From positions 1-6,901 of the forward strand of contig JAJAYH010000455.1 in the NCBI GenBank assembly GCA_026786325.1: DNA of 6,901 bases. Direction: 5' to 3'. The translations under genes were made by a program, and so were the position numbers. Positions 1 through 5,807 of this stretch are shown piece by piece; the first letter of the stretch is position 1, and each line of letters starts with the position of its first letter. The stretch is from Alkalinema sp. CAN_BIN05. Its GTDB lineage: Bacteria; Cyanobacteriota; Cyanobacteriia; Leptolyngbyales; Leptolyngbyaceae. The notes beneath the pieces were generated by a model. That model did not search any database and had not been told where the DNA came from. It was given only the letters and a program-made list of their open reading frames with translations.

Positions 1-37
1 ATAACCGGGGAAAATAGGAGTGACACAAAATTTCGTC

Positions 38-52
38 CCTTTAGTCTAAAGG
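38..52. promoter_or_regulatory. Palindrome covering the surE ribosome-binding site
   Basis: The bases CCTTTAG-T-CTAAAGG form a perfect dyad with 7-bp arms around one central base. The right arm contains most of AAAGGA (48-53), the only Shine-Dalgarno-like sequence in front of the surE ATG at 67 (13 bases between GGA and ATG). As RNA it could fold into a 6-bp stem with a 3-base loop and hide that site. As DNA it could be an operator. The dyad is seen directly; a function is inference. Confidence 0.4.
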
Positions 53-66
53 AAAACACTCGCCCT

Positions 67-858
67 ATGCGCCTTCTCATCAGTAACGACGACGGAATTT
101 TTTCCATCGGGGTCCGCACCCTTGCCAACACCCTCGCCGCCGCCGGACATCAGGTCACTGTTGTTTGTCCCGATCGCGAACGATCGGCCACAGGCCACGG
201 ACTCACCCTACACCAGCCCATCCGCGCCAATTTAGTAGGGGGTGTCTTCGACCCTAAAATCACTGCCTGGTCCTGTTCTGGTACGCCTTCTGACTGTGTG
301 AAACTCGCACTGTGGTCACTGTTGGATGAAAAACCGGATTTTGTGTTCTCCGGAATCAATCATGGCGCAAACCTCGGCACAGACGTTCTCTACTCCGGCA
401 CCGTTTCTGCCGCAATGGAAGGCATAATCGAAGGCATCCCCAGTCTCGCCCTCAGCCTGACCAGCTTCAGCGCCAAAGACTTCCAACCCGCCGCCAACTA
501 TGCCCGAGATCTGCTTCAGCATTTGATTGAAAATCCACTTAAGGAATTATTTCTCCTAAACATTAATGTGCCACCTGTGAGTGAAGCAGAAATCAAGGGT
601 GCAAAAATTACTCGCCAAGGAATTAGACGATACATTGAAGTTTTTGAAAAACGGACTGATCCCCGTGGCAAAACCTACTATTGGTTAGCTGGAGAAGTGG
701 TCGAAGAACTGGAAGATCCAGACGGCGATCGGGAAACTCAGACCGACGTTGAGGCCATTCGAGAGAACTACATTACTGTCACGCCATTGCAATACAATTT
801 GACGGATAAAAAAGAGCTGCCTAAATTAAAATCTTGGCTCCCGTCTGGAAAGTTCTAA
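67..858 (+). CDS. surE: 5'/3'-nucleotidase SurE
   Basis: SurE is a cytoplasmic metal-dependent phosphatase that removes phosphate from nucleoside 5'- and 3'-monophosphates and, in some species, short polyphosphate. The 263-residue protein has the usual family length and all hallmark motifs. The N-terminal NDDG carries metal-binding D8 and D9; RSATGH carries S40; SGTPSDCVKLAL lies at about 71-82; SGINHGANLG at 95-104 supplies a metal-binding asparagine; YSGTVSAAMEG is at 109-119. The C-terminal segment ending in YITVTPL is also typical. The start is fixed by the family pattern MRLLISNDDG. An AAAGGA at 48-53 is the likely ribosome-binding site and lies within a palindrome. ribF begins 34 bp downstream on the same strand, so the two are probably cotranscribed. 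No frameshift or missing residue is seen. Substrate preference cannot be read from the sequence. Confidence 0.96.
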   Translation: MRLLISNDDGIFSIGVRTLANTLAAAGHQVTVVCPDRERSATGHGLTLHQPIRANLVGGVFDPKITAWSCSGTPSDCVKLALWSLLDEKPDFVFSGINHGANLGTDVLYSGTVSAAMEGIIEGIPSLALSLTSFSAKDFQPAANYARDLLQHLIENPLKELFLLNINVPPVSEAEIKGAKITRQGIRRYIEVFEKRTDPRGKTYYWLAGEVVEELEDPDGDRETQTDVEAIRENYITVTPLQYNLTDKKELPKLKSWLPSGKF

Positions 859-892
859 AAACTCAAAGCCTCCATGCCAGAATGTCGAAATA

Positions 893-1867
893 ATGGATTC
901 CTTCACTTTTAATTCCATCACTTTTAAAGCCGTGCTAAAGCCAACCGTCGCAGCTCTCGGTAACTTTGACGGCCTTCACCTAGGCCACCGTCAAGTTATT
1001 CAGCCCATTCTCACCTATCCCATCGAGCAGTCCCTTCTAGGTTGTGGCGATCGGATCCATCCAACCGTGATCAGCTTTTCGCCCCATCCTGTCGAGTTCT
1101 TTACTGGGAAACCCCTTCCCACCTTGACTCCCGGTGATGAGCGCGTGAATGAACTCCATCGTTTAGGAGTCGAGCAACTTATTCTGTTGCCGTTTACCGA
1201 ACAACTGGCCAACCTCACCCCAGCCGCCTTTGTTGAAACCGTTTTAGTCCAACAATTGCAAGCGCGATTTATCAGCGTGGGTGAGGATTTTCGTTTTGGT
1301 CATAAGCGGCTTGGGGATGCGAAAATGCTCAGGTCGTTGGCTGCCCAACACAATATCGATGTCGTCCTTGTGGCCTTGGAGCGCATTGGGCACGATCGGA
1401 TCAGCAGCACCGCCATTCGCAATGCCTTAAAAATTGGCGACTTGGCGACTGCCAATCGAATGCTGGGCCGCCCCTACAACCTCGTGGGCACCGTCGTCCA
1501 AGGTCAACAACTCGGTCGCACATTAGGGTTCCCGACCGCCAATCTGGCCCTCCCCGCCAATAAGATGATTCCGTGCCAAGGTGTATATGCCGTGCGAGCC
1601 ACTATGGATTCGATGGATTCAGGTAGCTCGACCTTGACCAATTTAGGCGTGATGAATATTGGCAATCGCCCCACGGTCAACGGCTTGACCCAAACCATTG
1701 AGGTTCACTTGCTCGATTGGTCGGGATATCTTTATGGTCGCCAGCTCAATGTGGAATTGTTAGACTTTTTACGATCGGAGCAAAAATTTGGCAGTCTTGA
1801 CGATCTCAAACAGCAAATCAATCACGACTGTACGATCGCCCGCCAACGTCTCTCCTATGTTGCTTAG
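893..1867 (+). CDS. ribF: Bifunctional riboflavin kinase / FAD synthetase RibF
   Basis: RibF converts riboflavin to FMN (kinase) and FMN to FAD (adenylyltransferase) in the cytoplasm. The N-terminal adenylyltransferase domain (about residues 15-180) shows the nucleotidyltransferase motif GNFDGLHLGH at 23-32, VGEDFRFG at 129-136 and ISSTAIR at 170-176. The C-terminal kinase domain (about 185-320) shows GRTLGFPTAN at 208-217, IGNRPTV at 256-262 and IEVHLLDW, in which E270 matches the catalytic base of the family. At 324 residues it is slightly longer than usual; part of the excess is a 9-bp tandem repeat (1604-1621) adding MDSMDS in a loop. There is no clear Shine-Dalgarno before the ATG at 893; nearby ATGs at 874 and 882 are out of frame. 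No terminator is seen between surE and ribF. Confidence 0.96.
   Translation: MDSFTFNSITFKAVLKPTVAALGNFDGLHLGHRQVIQPILTYPIEQSLLGCGDRIHPTVISFSPHPVEFFTGKPLPTLTPGDERVNELHRLGVEQLILLPFTEQLANLTPAAFVETVLVQQLQARFISVGEDFRFGHKRLGDAKMLRSLAAQHNIDVVLVALERIGHDRISSTAIRNALKIGDLATANRMLGRPYNLVGTVVQGQQLGRTLGFPTANLALPANKMIPCQGVYAVRATMDSMDSGSSTLTNLGVMNIGNRPTVNGLTQTIEVHLLDWSGYLYGRQLNVELLDFLRSEQKFGSLDDLKQQINHDCTIARQRLSYVA
1604..1621 (+). repeat. 9-bp tandem repeat inside ribF
   Basis: ATGGATTCG is followed at once by ATGGATTCA, a one-mismatch in-frame duplication. It encodes Met-Asp-Ser twice (residues 238-243) between the GVYAVRA strand and the NLGVMNIG strand of the riboflavin kinase domain, where a surface loop is expected. 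The repeat is direct observation; a loop position is inference from the family fold. Confidence 0.7.
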
Positions 1868-1985
1868 GATTGCATGGGTTCATGATATTATATCGTCTCA
1901 GAAGACTAAAGAATTCTGGCTATGATTAGAAGCCGAAAGTAATCTTTTTCACAACATCCCTCAGAGCCATTTATGCGTGCTACTT
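1868..1985 (+). other. Spacer between ribF and the MoxR gene
   Basis: This 118-bp spacer has no convincing terminator. GGCT (1918-1921) can pair with AGCC (1931-1934), but the T-run at 1945-1949 lies ten bases beyond, so read-through from ribF is plausible. TATGAT at 1921-1926 resembles a -10 box but lacks a recognisable -35. A gene-specific promoter is possible but not shown. No Shine-Dalgarno precedes the ATPase start. Confidence 0.35.
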
Positions 1986-1992
1986 ATGCGTG
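1971..1992 (+). repeat. Duplicated start-codon segment before MoxR
   Basis: TTATGCGTG occurs at 1971-1979 and again at 1984-1992, a 13-bp period. The second copy holds the preferred start ATG of the MoxR gene (1986). The first holds an ATG at 1973 in another frame, which opens a six-codon reading frame (MRATYA) ending with TGA at 1991-1993, just past the real start. Both copies are seen directly; a regulatory role is inference. Confidence 0.6.
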
Positions 1993-2900
1993 ATCGTCTT
2001 CACCGTCTTACTGAAAACCTCCACCATGCGATTGTGGGTAAAGACCATGCGATTCAACTAGTACTCGTCGGATTACTTTCCGGAGGGCATGTATTGCTTG
2101 AAGATGTGCCGGGAGTGGGAAAAACCCTGTTGGCCAAATCCTTAGCGAAATCTATTGATGGCATCTTTCAGCGGTTGCAATGTACGCCAGACTTAATGCC
2201 AACAGATGTCACCGGGACGAATATTTGGAATCCAAAACGGGGCGAATTTGAGTTTTTGCCCGGTCCCGTCTTCGCCCATATTTTATTAGTTGATGAAATT
2301 AACCGGGCCACACCCCGAACTCAAGCAGCGCTCTTGGAAGTGATGGAAGAGCATCAAGTGACAACAGATGGTGTATCGAGATCGGTGCCGACTCCCTTTT
2401 TTACGATCGCCACCCAAAACCCCGTGGAATACCAAGGCACCTTCCCCCTACCCGAAGCCCAAATGGATCGCTTTGCCTTGTCCCTATCCTTGGGCTACCC
2501 GGACGAACAAGAAGAACTTCAGATGATTCAGCGGCTTCAGTCGTCTACAAAAGTCACAGAAATTGAACCTTGCATTACCCCACTGGAGATTCAGCAACTT
2601 CAGAAAAATTGCCGAGAAGTTCGAGTCGAGCCAGGACTTCAGGACTATATTTTGCGCCTAGTACGATCGACCCGCGAAGATGGTGAAATTACTTTGGGTG
2701 CGAGTCCCCGGGGAACGGTGGCTATGGTGCGATCGGTTCAAGCCTATGCCTATATCCAAGGGCGTGATTATGCAATTCCTGATGATGTCAAATTCTTGGC
2801 TCCCCATGTGTTGGCCCATCGCTTAATTCCTTCTAGTGGTCGTCAGACAAGATCCATTGTCGATCGGTTGCTCACTCAAGTCCCCGTCACAGCAAAATGA
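1986..2900 (+). CDS. MoxR-family AAA+ ATPase
   Basis: This is a cytoplasmic AAA+ ATPase of the MoxR group, whose studied members act as chaperones that mature or activate metal-containing or multi-subunit complexes. Counting from the ATG at 1986 (304 residues), Walker A is PGVGKT at 42-47, Walker B LLVDEIN has D103 and E104, sensor 1 is N145 in ATQNP, an arginine finger is likely at R162 in PEAQMDRF, and sensor 2 is R242 in GASPRG (238-243). The C-terminal helical lid is complete. I prefer ATG 1986 because MoxR proteins start close to this point; an in-frame GTG at 1977 would add three residues. The stop overlaps the next start by four bases (ATGA), so the [2Fe-2S] protein is its probable partner. 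The DUF58, von Willebrand A and transglutaminase genes often seen beside moxR are absent here. Confidence 0.93.
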   Translation: MRDRLHRLTENLHHAIVGKDHAIQLVLVGLLSGGHVLLEDVPGVGKTLLAKSLAKSIDGIFQRLQCTPDLMPTDVTGTNIWNPKRGEFEFLPGPVFAHILLVDEINRATPRTQAALLEVMEEHQVTTDGVSRSVPTPFFTIATQNPVEYQGTFPLPEAQMDRFALSLSLGYPDEQEELQMIQRLQSSTKVTEIEPCITPLEIQQLQKNCREVRVEPGLQDYILRLVRSTREDGEITLGASPRGTVAMVRSVQAYAYIQGRDYAIPDDVKFLAPHVLAHRLIPSSGRQTRSIVDRLLTQVPVTAK

Positions 2901-3328
2901 ACACCACACAAACCACACAAACCCACGACGAAGAATTCCTCGCCGCTCGGGTCCGAAAGTTAGCCATCCAACATATTCAGCGCCATATCTTAATTTGTGC
3001 TGATCCCAGTAAACCTATCTGTTGCAGTCAAGCGGAAGGGGTTGCTGCTTGGGACTATCTGAAGCGCCGCCTGCAAGAACTGAAACTGGATGTGCCGCAA
3101 ATCGATCGTCCCAGTTGCGTGTTTCGGACCAAAGCCAATTGTTTGCGGGTCTGTACCCAAGGCCCAATTTTGGTCGTTTATCCGGATGGTGTCTGGTATC
3201 GCGCCACATCTCCAGAGGTAATTGAGCGAATTATTCAAGAGCATTTACTGAATAATCAAATTGTCCAGGAATACGTATTTTTGACTCATCCGCTACCGGA
3301 AATCCAACCTACGATAAATTTACCCTAA
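2897..3328 (+). CDS. Thioredoxin-like [2Fe-2S] ferredoxin-domain protein
   Basis: This 143-residue protein matches the thioredoxin-fold [2Fe-2S] ferredoxin family, also used as the NuoE/HoxE electron-transfer module. The cysteine pattern is C34 (HILICAD), C42-C43 (ICCS), then C82 and C86 (CLRVC) followed by GPILVVYPDGVWY, which is highly typical of the family. Likely cluster ligands are C34, C42 or C43, C82 and C86; C74 is an additional cysteine. Residues 1-28 form a polar, helix-prone N-terminal extension and the last 15 or so a proline-containing tail. There is no signal peptide or membrane segment, so it should be cytoplasmic. Its ATG overlaps the ATPase stop, which suggests translational coupling and joint function. 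Its redox partner is unknown. It is not a plant-type photosynthetic ferredoxin. Confidence 0.88.
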   Translation: MNTTQTTQTHDEEFLAARVRKLAIQHIQRHILICADPSKPICCSQAEGVAAWDYLKRRLQELKLDVPQIDRPSCVFRTKANCLRVCTQGPILVVYPDGVWYRATSPEVIERIIQEHLLNNQIVQEYVFLTHPLPEIQPTINLP

Positions 3329-3367
3329 GGTTCAGAAAAATAATAAGGTTGAGCCGTATACAATATG

Positions 3368-3387
3368 ACTCAGTAATTATTACTAGT
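3368..3387. repeat. Inverted repeat upstream of the response regulator
   Basis: AGTAAT-T-ATTACT (3372-3384) is a perfect dyad with 6-bp arms. It extends to ACT (3368-3370) and AGT (3385-3387) if C3371 is left unpaired. A symmetric AT-rich site of this size fits a dimeric regulator's operator, possibly autoregulation by the downstream regulator, which is inference. Confidence 0.4.
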
Positions 3388-3390
3388 GTG

Positions 3391-3433
3391 AGATACTTTC
3401 TGTAATTATGTGGGTATCTTTTTAGATAGACCC
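3391..3433 (+). repeat. Alternative hairpins before the response regulator
   Basis: GTATCT (3414-3419) can pair with AGATAC upstream (3391-3396, 17-base loop) or, as GGGTATCT (3412-3419), with AGATA plus CCC downstream (3424-3433, two bases bulged, 4-base loop). The first fold is followed by a T-run (3419-3423), so it is faintly terminator-like, but the stem is short and AT-rich. The pairings are seen; a switch is speculation. Confidence 0.25.
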
Positions 3434-3559
3434 GCCTATCGTGGCAGAAAATCTGGAGCCTGACATCCATAGCCTTCTACGATGAAGCCATGGTGCAGAT
3501 AACTGTGGGAATCTCCTACACCCGTAAACCTATTTGAGATCCAGGTAAAGTAAGTCAAA

Positions 3560-4210
3560 ATGAAGGACACCAACACTGGGACACAGAAAACGCTACTGCT
3601 CATCGACGATGACCCCAATCTCATTTTGTTGGTGAAAGACTACCTGGAGTTTCGAGGTTATGAGGTTATTACGGCTGAGAATGGCCGAGAAGCCCTAGAA
3701 GTCTTAGATCAGCAGACCCCAGCCATGATCATTTGTGATGTCATGATGCCGGAAATGGATGGATATTCCTTAGTCAGCGCCATTCGATCGGACCCGAAGA
3801 CCAGTTGGATTCCGGTTCTTTTCCTTTCTGCAAAGGGACAAAGCCAGGATCGGGTCAAGGGGCTGAACATTGGGGCCGATGTCTACATGGTCAAGCCCTT
3901 CGAGCCAGAAGAGCTAGTTGCTCAAGTTGAGTCTTCGTTGAAGCAGGCATCGCGTCTGATCCAACATAAAGATTTAAAGGGTGGAGACTCGTCCCCTAGA
4001 ATCAAAGTTCCATTTGATGTCGAATTGACTCCAACGGAACTTCGGGTAGTCCAATTTGTGGCACGAGGCATGGCGAACCGAGAAATTGCTGAAGAACTGA
4101 ATGTGAGTCAACGGACCATTGAAAGTCATGTCAGTAATATGCTGGGTAAGACCAGTCTGCATAACCGGACGGAGCTTGCTCGTTGGGCTATTGAAAGTGG
4201 AATGGCTTAA
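3560..4210 (+). CDS. NarL/FixJ-type response regulator (REC + LuxR HTH)
   Basis: This is a two-component transcription regulator of 216 residues. The N-terminal receiver domain (about 10-130) has the acidic pair D16 and D17, phospho-acceptor D60 in CDVMMPEMDG, switch residue S90 in LSAKG, Y109, and K112 in VKPF, so all residues for phosphorylation are intact. A linker (about 131-154) leads to a LuxR-type helix-turn-helix (about 156-212) with LTPTELRVVQFVARG, NREIAEELNVSQRTIESHVSNML and GKTSLHNRTELARWA pieces. It should bind DNA as a dimer when phosphorylated. No histidine kinase lies in the window, so the partner is unknown. The general look recalls the cyanobacterial Rre1/Ycf29 group of regulators, but I cannot confirm that assignment from sequence alone. 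It has its own long leader and a strong terminator, so it is probably a single-gene transcript. Confidence 0.92.
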   Translation: MKDTNTGTQKTLLLIDDDPNLILLVKDYLEFRGYEVITAENGREALEVLDQQTPAMIICDVMMPEMDGYSLVSAIRSDPKTSWIPVLFLSAKGQSQDRVKGLNIGADVYMVKPFEPEELVAQVESSLKQASRLIQHKDLKGGDSSPRIKVPFDVELTPTELRVVQFVARGMANREIAEELNVSQRTIESHVSNMLGKTSLHNRTELARWAIESGMA

Positions 4211-4276
4211 TTGGCTTGGGTTAATTGCATGGCTAGGCGATCGTAGATCTAGTCTCGTCTAATTAATTGAAATGGG

Positions 4277-4310
4277 CCTCGTTCTTATCATTAGAACGAG
4301 GTTGTTTTTT
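4277..4310 (+). terminator. Intrinsic terminator of the response regulator
   Basis: A perfect 9-bp stem, CCTCGTTCT (4277-4285) with AGAACGAGG (4293-4301), and a 7-base loop are followed by TTGTTTTTT (4302-4310). This is a textbook rho-independent terminator, 66 bp after the regulator's stop. The hairpin also lies just past the stop of the convergent TPR gene, but on that strand the bases after it (CCCATTTCAATTAATT) have only a poor U-tract, so termination there would be weaker. Confidence 0.93.
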
Positions 4311-4330
4311 AAGAAATCTGTATCACACGA

Positions 4331-5689
4331 CTAGCCCCTCGGGACGATTTGGGGTGCTAGCTTTGATTTTTTACGGGCAATCTCAAGGCGTTTCCGAAGT
4401 GGTTGGATTAGATCTGGGCTAATGGCGAGGCGTTGGGCGATCGCGGTTGCTTGTTCATAGGCAGCGATCGCACCGGGATAATTTTGCTGGCGATCGCGCA
4501 TTTGCCCTAGTGAATCCGAGGCTTTCATTGCATTGTGTAAGTTGTAGACCGCTTGTTCTGAATCAACTAGAAAATCGTAAACCTGTTCGGCAGCGGGGAA
4601 ACGATCGGTGCGGCGATATAGATCTCCGAGTGCAAAGAGTGCGCTACTGCCGTAGGAATTTTGACTTAGAGTTTGGCTCACCGTAAAGGTTGTTTGATAG
4701 TTTTTTTCTGCATTACCTAGGTCTTGAGCTTTGTCATAATTTTCAGCAAGACGCAAGGTTAATGCGGGTTGGACTGCGGGCTGGGCTGCGTAAAGGATGA
4801 TCAAATCTTGTAATGGCCCGATCGCATCTTTGGGCTGATTGTTTTGCTCAGCGATATACGTCAGTTGAATTAAATAGAGTGCCTCGCTGGCCGGGTTTTG
4901 TGCGAGGCGAGAGAGTTCCCGTAGATCTAGATAGATCTGCTGAGCTTTGGTATACCGAAACCAGTCGAGGTGAATCAGTCCAATGGAATTGAGGGTTTTA
5001 AAGAGTTCGATCGGATTATTGGGCAAGGAATTCGGCAAAGCATTCGATCGCAGGCTTTGGAGCCGAGGTTCATAGATGGAAAGTGCAAGCTGGGGAGCAC
5101 GTAGGACTTGATAGGCGATCGCTAAATATTCGTTTAGTTCAGAAAAACTAGCTTCGTCGAATATAGGACTCGGTGTGGCTGGATTAGACTGCGGCTGGAT
5201 TTTAATCTGAATGACTTGAAGACGTTCGGTGATGTCCCGTAAATCGCGAGTTCGATTATTTTGCCAAGCGATTTCTCCGATTTTGGCCAGCGCAAAGATT
5301 TCCTCTCGAAATCCTAGAACTCGCCGCAGTCGAAGCTCCCGAAACCAAATGAGAAATGCTTCATCGGATTTTTTCTGAGAGAATTGTGTTTGCCCCTCAA
5401 TATGAAGTCTATCCAAGGCCGATCGTAGTTTTTCTTTTTCTAGATCATTGAGCGATCGGCGTGGTTCGAGCAGTAATTGGGGATCGCTTAGTAGTGGATC
5501 TGGTAGTACTTGTCCCAATGGATTTGGTGGAAAACGTTGGGGATCGGGTGCCGTTACCGCCGGATATTCGACCTCACGGGCGACGATGACCTCCGATCGG
5601 TTGTAGACAATTGGTGTGGCGGCCAAGCTATTGGATCCCAGTAGCAGACTGGAGAAGAGGAGCAGGAATGTTGTGTTTTTCGGCTTCAT
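4331..5689 (-). CDS. Secreted or envelope-associated TPR-repeat protein, function unknown
   Basis: I do not recognise a specific family. From the ATG at 5689 the protein has 452 residues. It begins with a signal peptide: K2 and K4, a hydrophobic stretch FLLLFSSLLLG (8-18) and a likely signal peptidase I site after SLA (residue 23); there is no lipobox cysteine. A proline-rich linker follows (43-76, ten prolines). The rest is helical and TPR-like: weak units at about 121-160, 177-220 and 223-264, clearer ones at 265-303, 304-343, 344-378 and 386-420 (FPAAEQVYDF, YPGAIAAYEQA). It ends in a basic tail. It is probably a periplasmic or envelope scaffold for protein contacts. An in-frame ATG at 5710 would add seven acidic/polar residues before the signal peptide; I prefer 5689. 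Neither start has a clear Shine-Dalgarno. It is divergent from purD and convergent with the response regulator. Confidence 0.85.
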   Translation of the reverse strand: MKPKNTTFLLLFSSLLLGSNSLAATPIVYNRSEVIVAREVEYPAVTAPDPQRFPPNPLGQVLPDPLLSDPQLLLEPRRSLNDLEKEKLRSALDRLHIEGQTQFSQKKSDEAFLIWFRELRLRRVLGFREEIFALAKIGEIAWQNNRTRDLRDITERLQVIQIKIQPQSNPATPSPIFDEASFSELNEYLAIAYQVLRAPQLALSIYEPRLQSLRSNALPNSLPNNPIELFKTLNSIGLIHLDWFRYTKAQQIYLDLRELSRLAQNPASEALYLIQLTYIAEQNNQPKDAIGPLQDLIILYAAQPAVQPALTLRLAENYDKAQDLGNAEKNYQTTFTVSQTLSQNSYGSSALFALGDLYRRTDRFPAAEQVYDFLVDSEQAVYNLHNAMKASDSLGQMRDRQQNYPGAIAAYEQATAIAQRLAISPDLIQPLRKRLEIARKKSKLAPQIVPRG

Positions 5690-5807
5690 ACAGTCTGTGG
5701 GATCGTACATCTGTTAAGACCCGATGATACTATTGATTAGCTTTGAGTGATGAGCTTTGAGCGCGGCTCGAAGTTCCTGGATTGGTTGATGTGGAGTGAG
5801 GAAATCT
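5690..5807. promoter_or_regulatory. Divergent intergenic region between the TPR gene and purD
   Basis: Both genes must be transcribed outward from this 118-bp spacer. No canonical -35/-10 pair stands out on either strand; TAGTAT read on the - strand (near 5728-5733) is a weak -10 candidate for the TPR gene. GAGGA at 5798-5802 is a good ribosome-binding site for the purD GTG, five bases away. The centre is occupied by the repeat and hairpin described separately. Confidence 0.5.
5739..5776 (+). promoter_or_regulatory. purD leader hairpin with a competing direct repeat
   Basis: AGCTTTGAG occurs at 5739-5747 and 5753-5761 (14-bp period). The second copy lies in an 11-bp stem: 5752-5762 pairs with 5766-5776 around loop GCG, with two G-U pairs (5754/5774 and 5758/5770). 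Because those pairs are G-U only in the + strand RNA, the fold favours the purD transcript. The first copy can pair with the same right arm, giving a mutually exclusive fold. No T-run follows, so it is not a terminator. The pairings are seen; regulation of purD is inference. Confidence 0.45.

Larger units (their letters stand above)
3329..3559 (+). promoter_or_regulatory. Leader and presumed promoter region of the response regulator
   Basis: This 231-bp spacer holds no supported gene. It starts with AT-rich DNA (3331-3424) containing two dyads, a repeated GTAATTAT (3373-3380 and 3402-3409) and a TACAAT at 3359-3364 that could be a -10 box without a clear -35. The second part (3434-3559) shows only very short reading frames, such as 15 codons at 3490-3537. 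AGG at 3543-3545 is a weak ribosome-binding candidate, 14 bases before the ATG at 3560. Promoter activity is inferred from the long gap and the change of gene type. Confidence 0.4.

Noticed and set aside
1..66. FMN riboswitch in front of surE-ribF
   Set aside because: The 66 bases available are too short and lack the conserved multi-helix elements; only the small palindrome is present.
1918..1949. Possible terminator between ribF and the MoxR gene
   Set aside because: The GGCT/AGCC stem is only four pairs with a nine-base loop and the T-run is ten bases away, so it does not meet the pattern of an intrinsic terminator.
1977..1985. GTG at 1977 as the MoxR start
   Set aside because: It adds only three residues before an ATG that fits the usual beginning of the family, and neither has a Shine-Dalgarno. 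ATG 1986 is preferred, but GTG is not excluded.
3329..3355. Possible terminator after the [2Fe-2S] gene
   Set aside because: GGTTCA can pair with TGAGCC, but the loop is 15 bases, one pair is a wobble and no T-run follows.
3490..3537. Short reading frame of 15 codons (MVQITVGISYTRKPI) in the spacer before the response regulator
   Set aside because: It has no ribosome-binding site, no recognisable motif and a length expected by chance.
4244..4251. TAGATCTA palindrome near the regulator's 3' end
   Set aside because: An 8-bp palindrome is expected by chance at this scale and it is separate from the terminator stem.
4447..4686. Reading frame of 79 codons on the + strand inside the TPR gene
   Set aside because: It lies fully antisense to a well-supported coding region, has no family motif and shows an arginine-rich composition typical of a shadow frame.
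5711..5807. Purine riboswitch in front of purD
   Set aside because: The hairpin and repeat do not resemble the three-way junction with paired loops of purine riboswitches, and the arrangement is too short.
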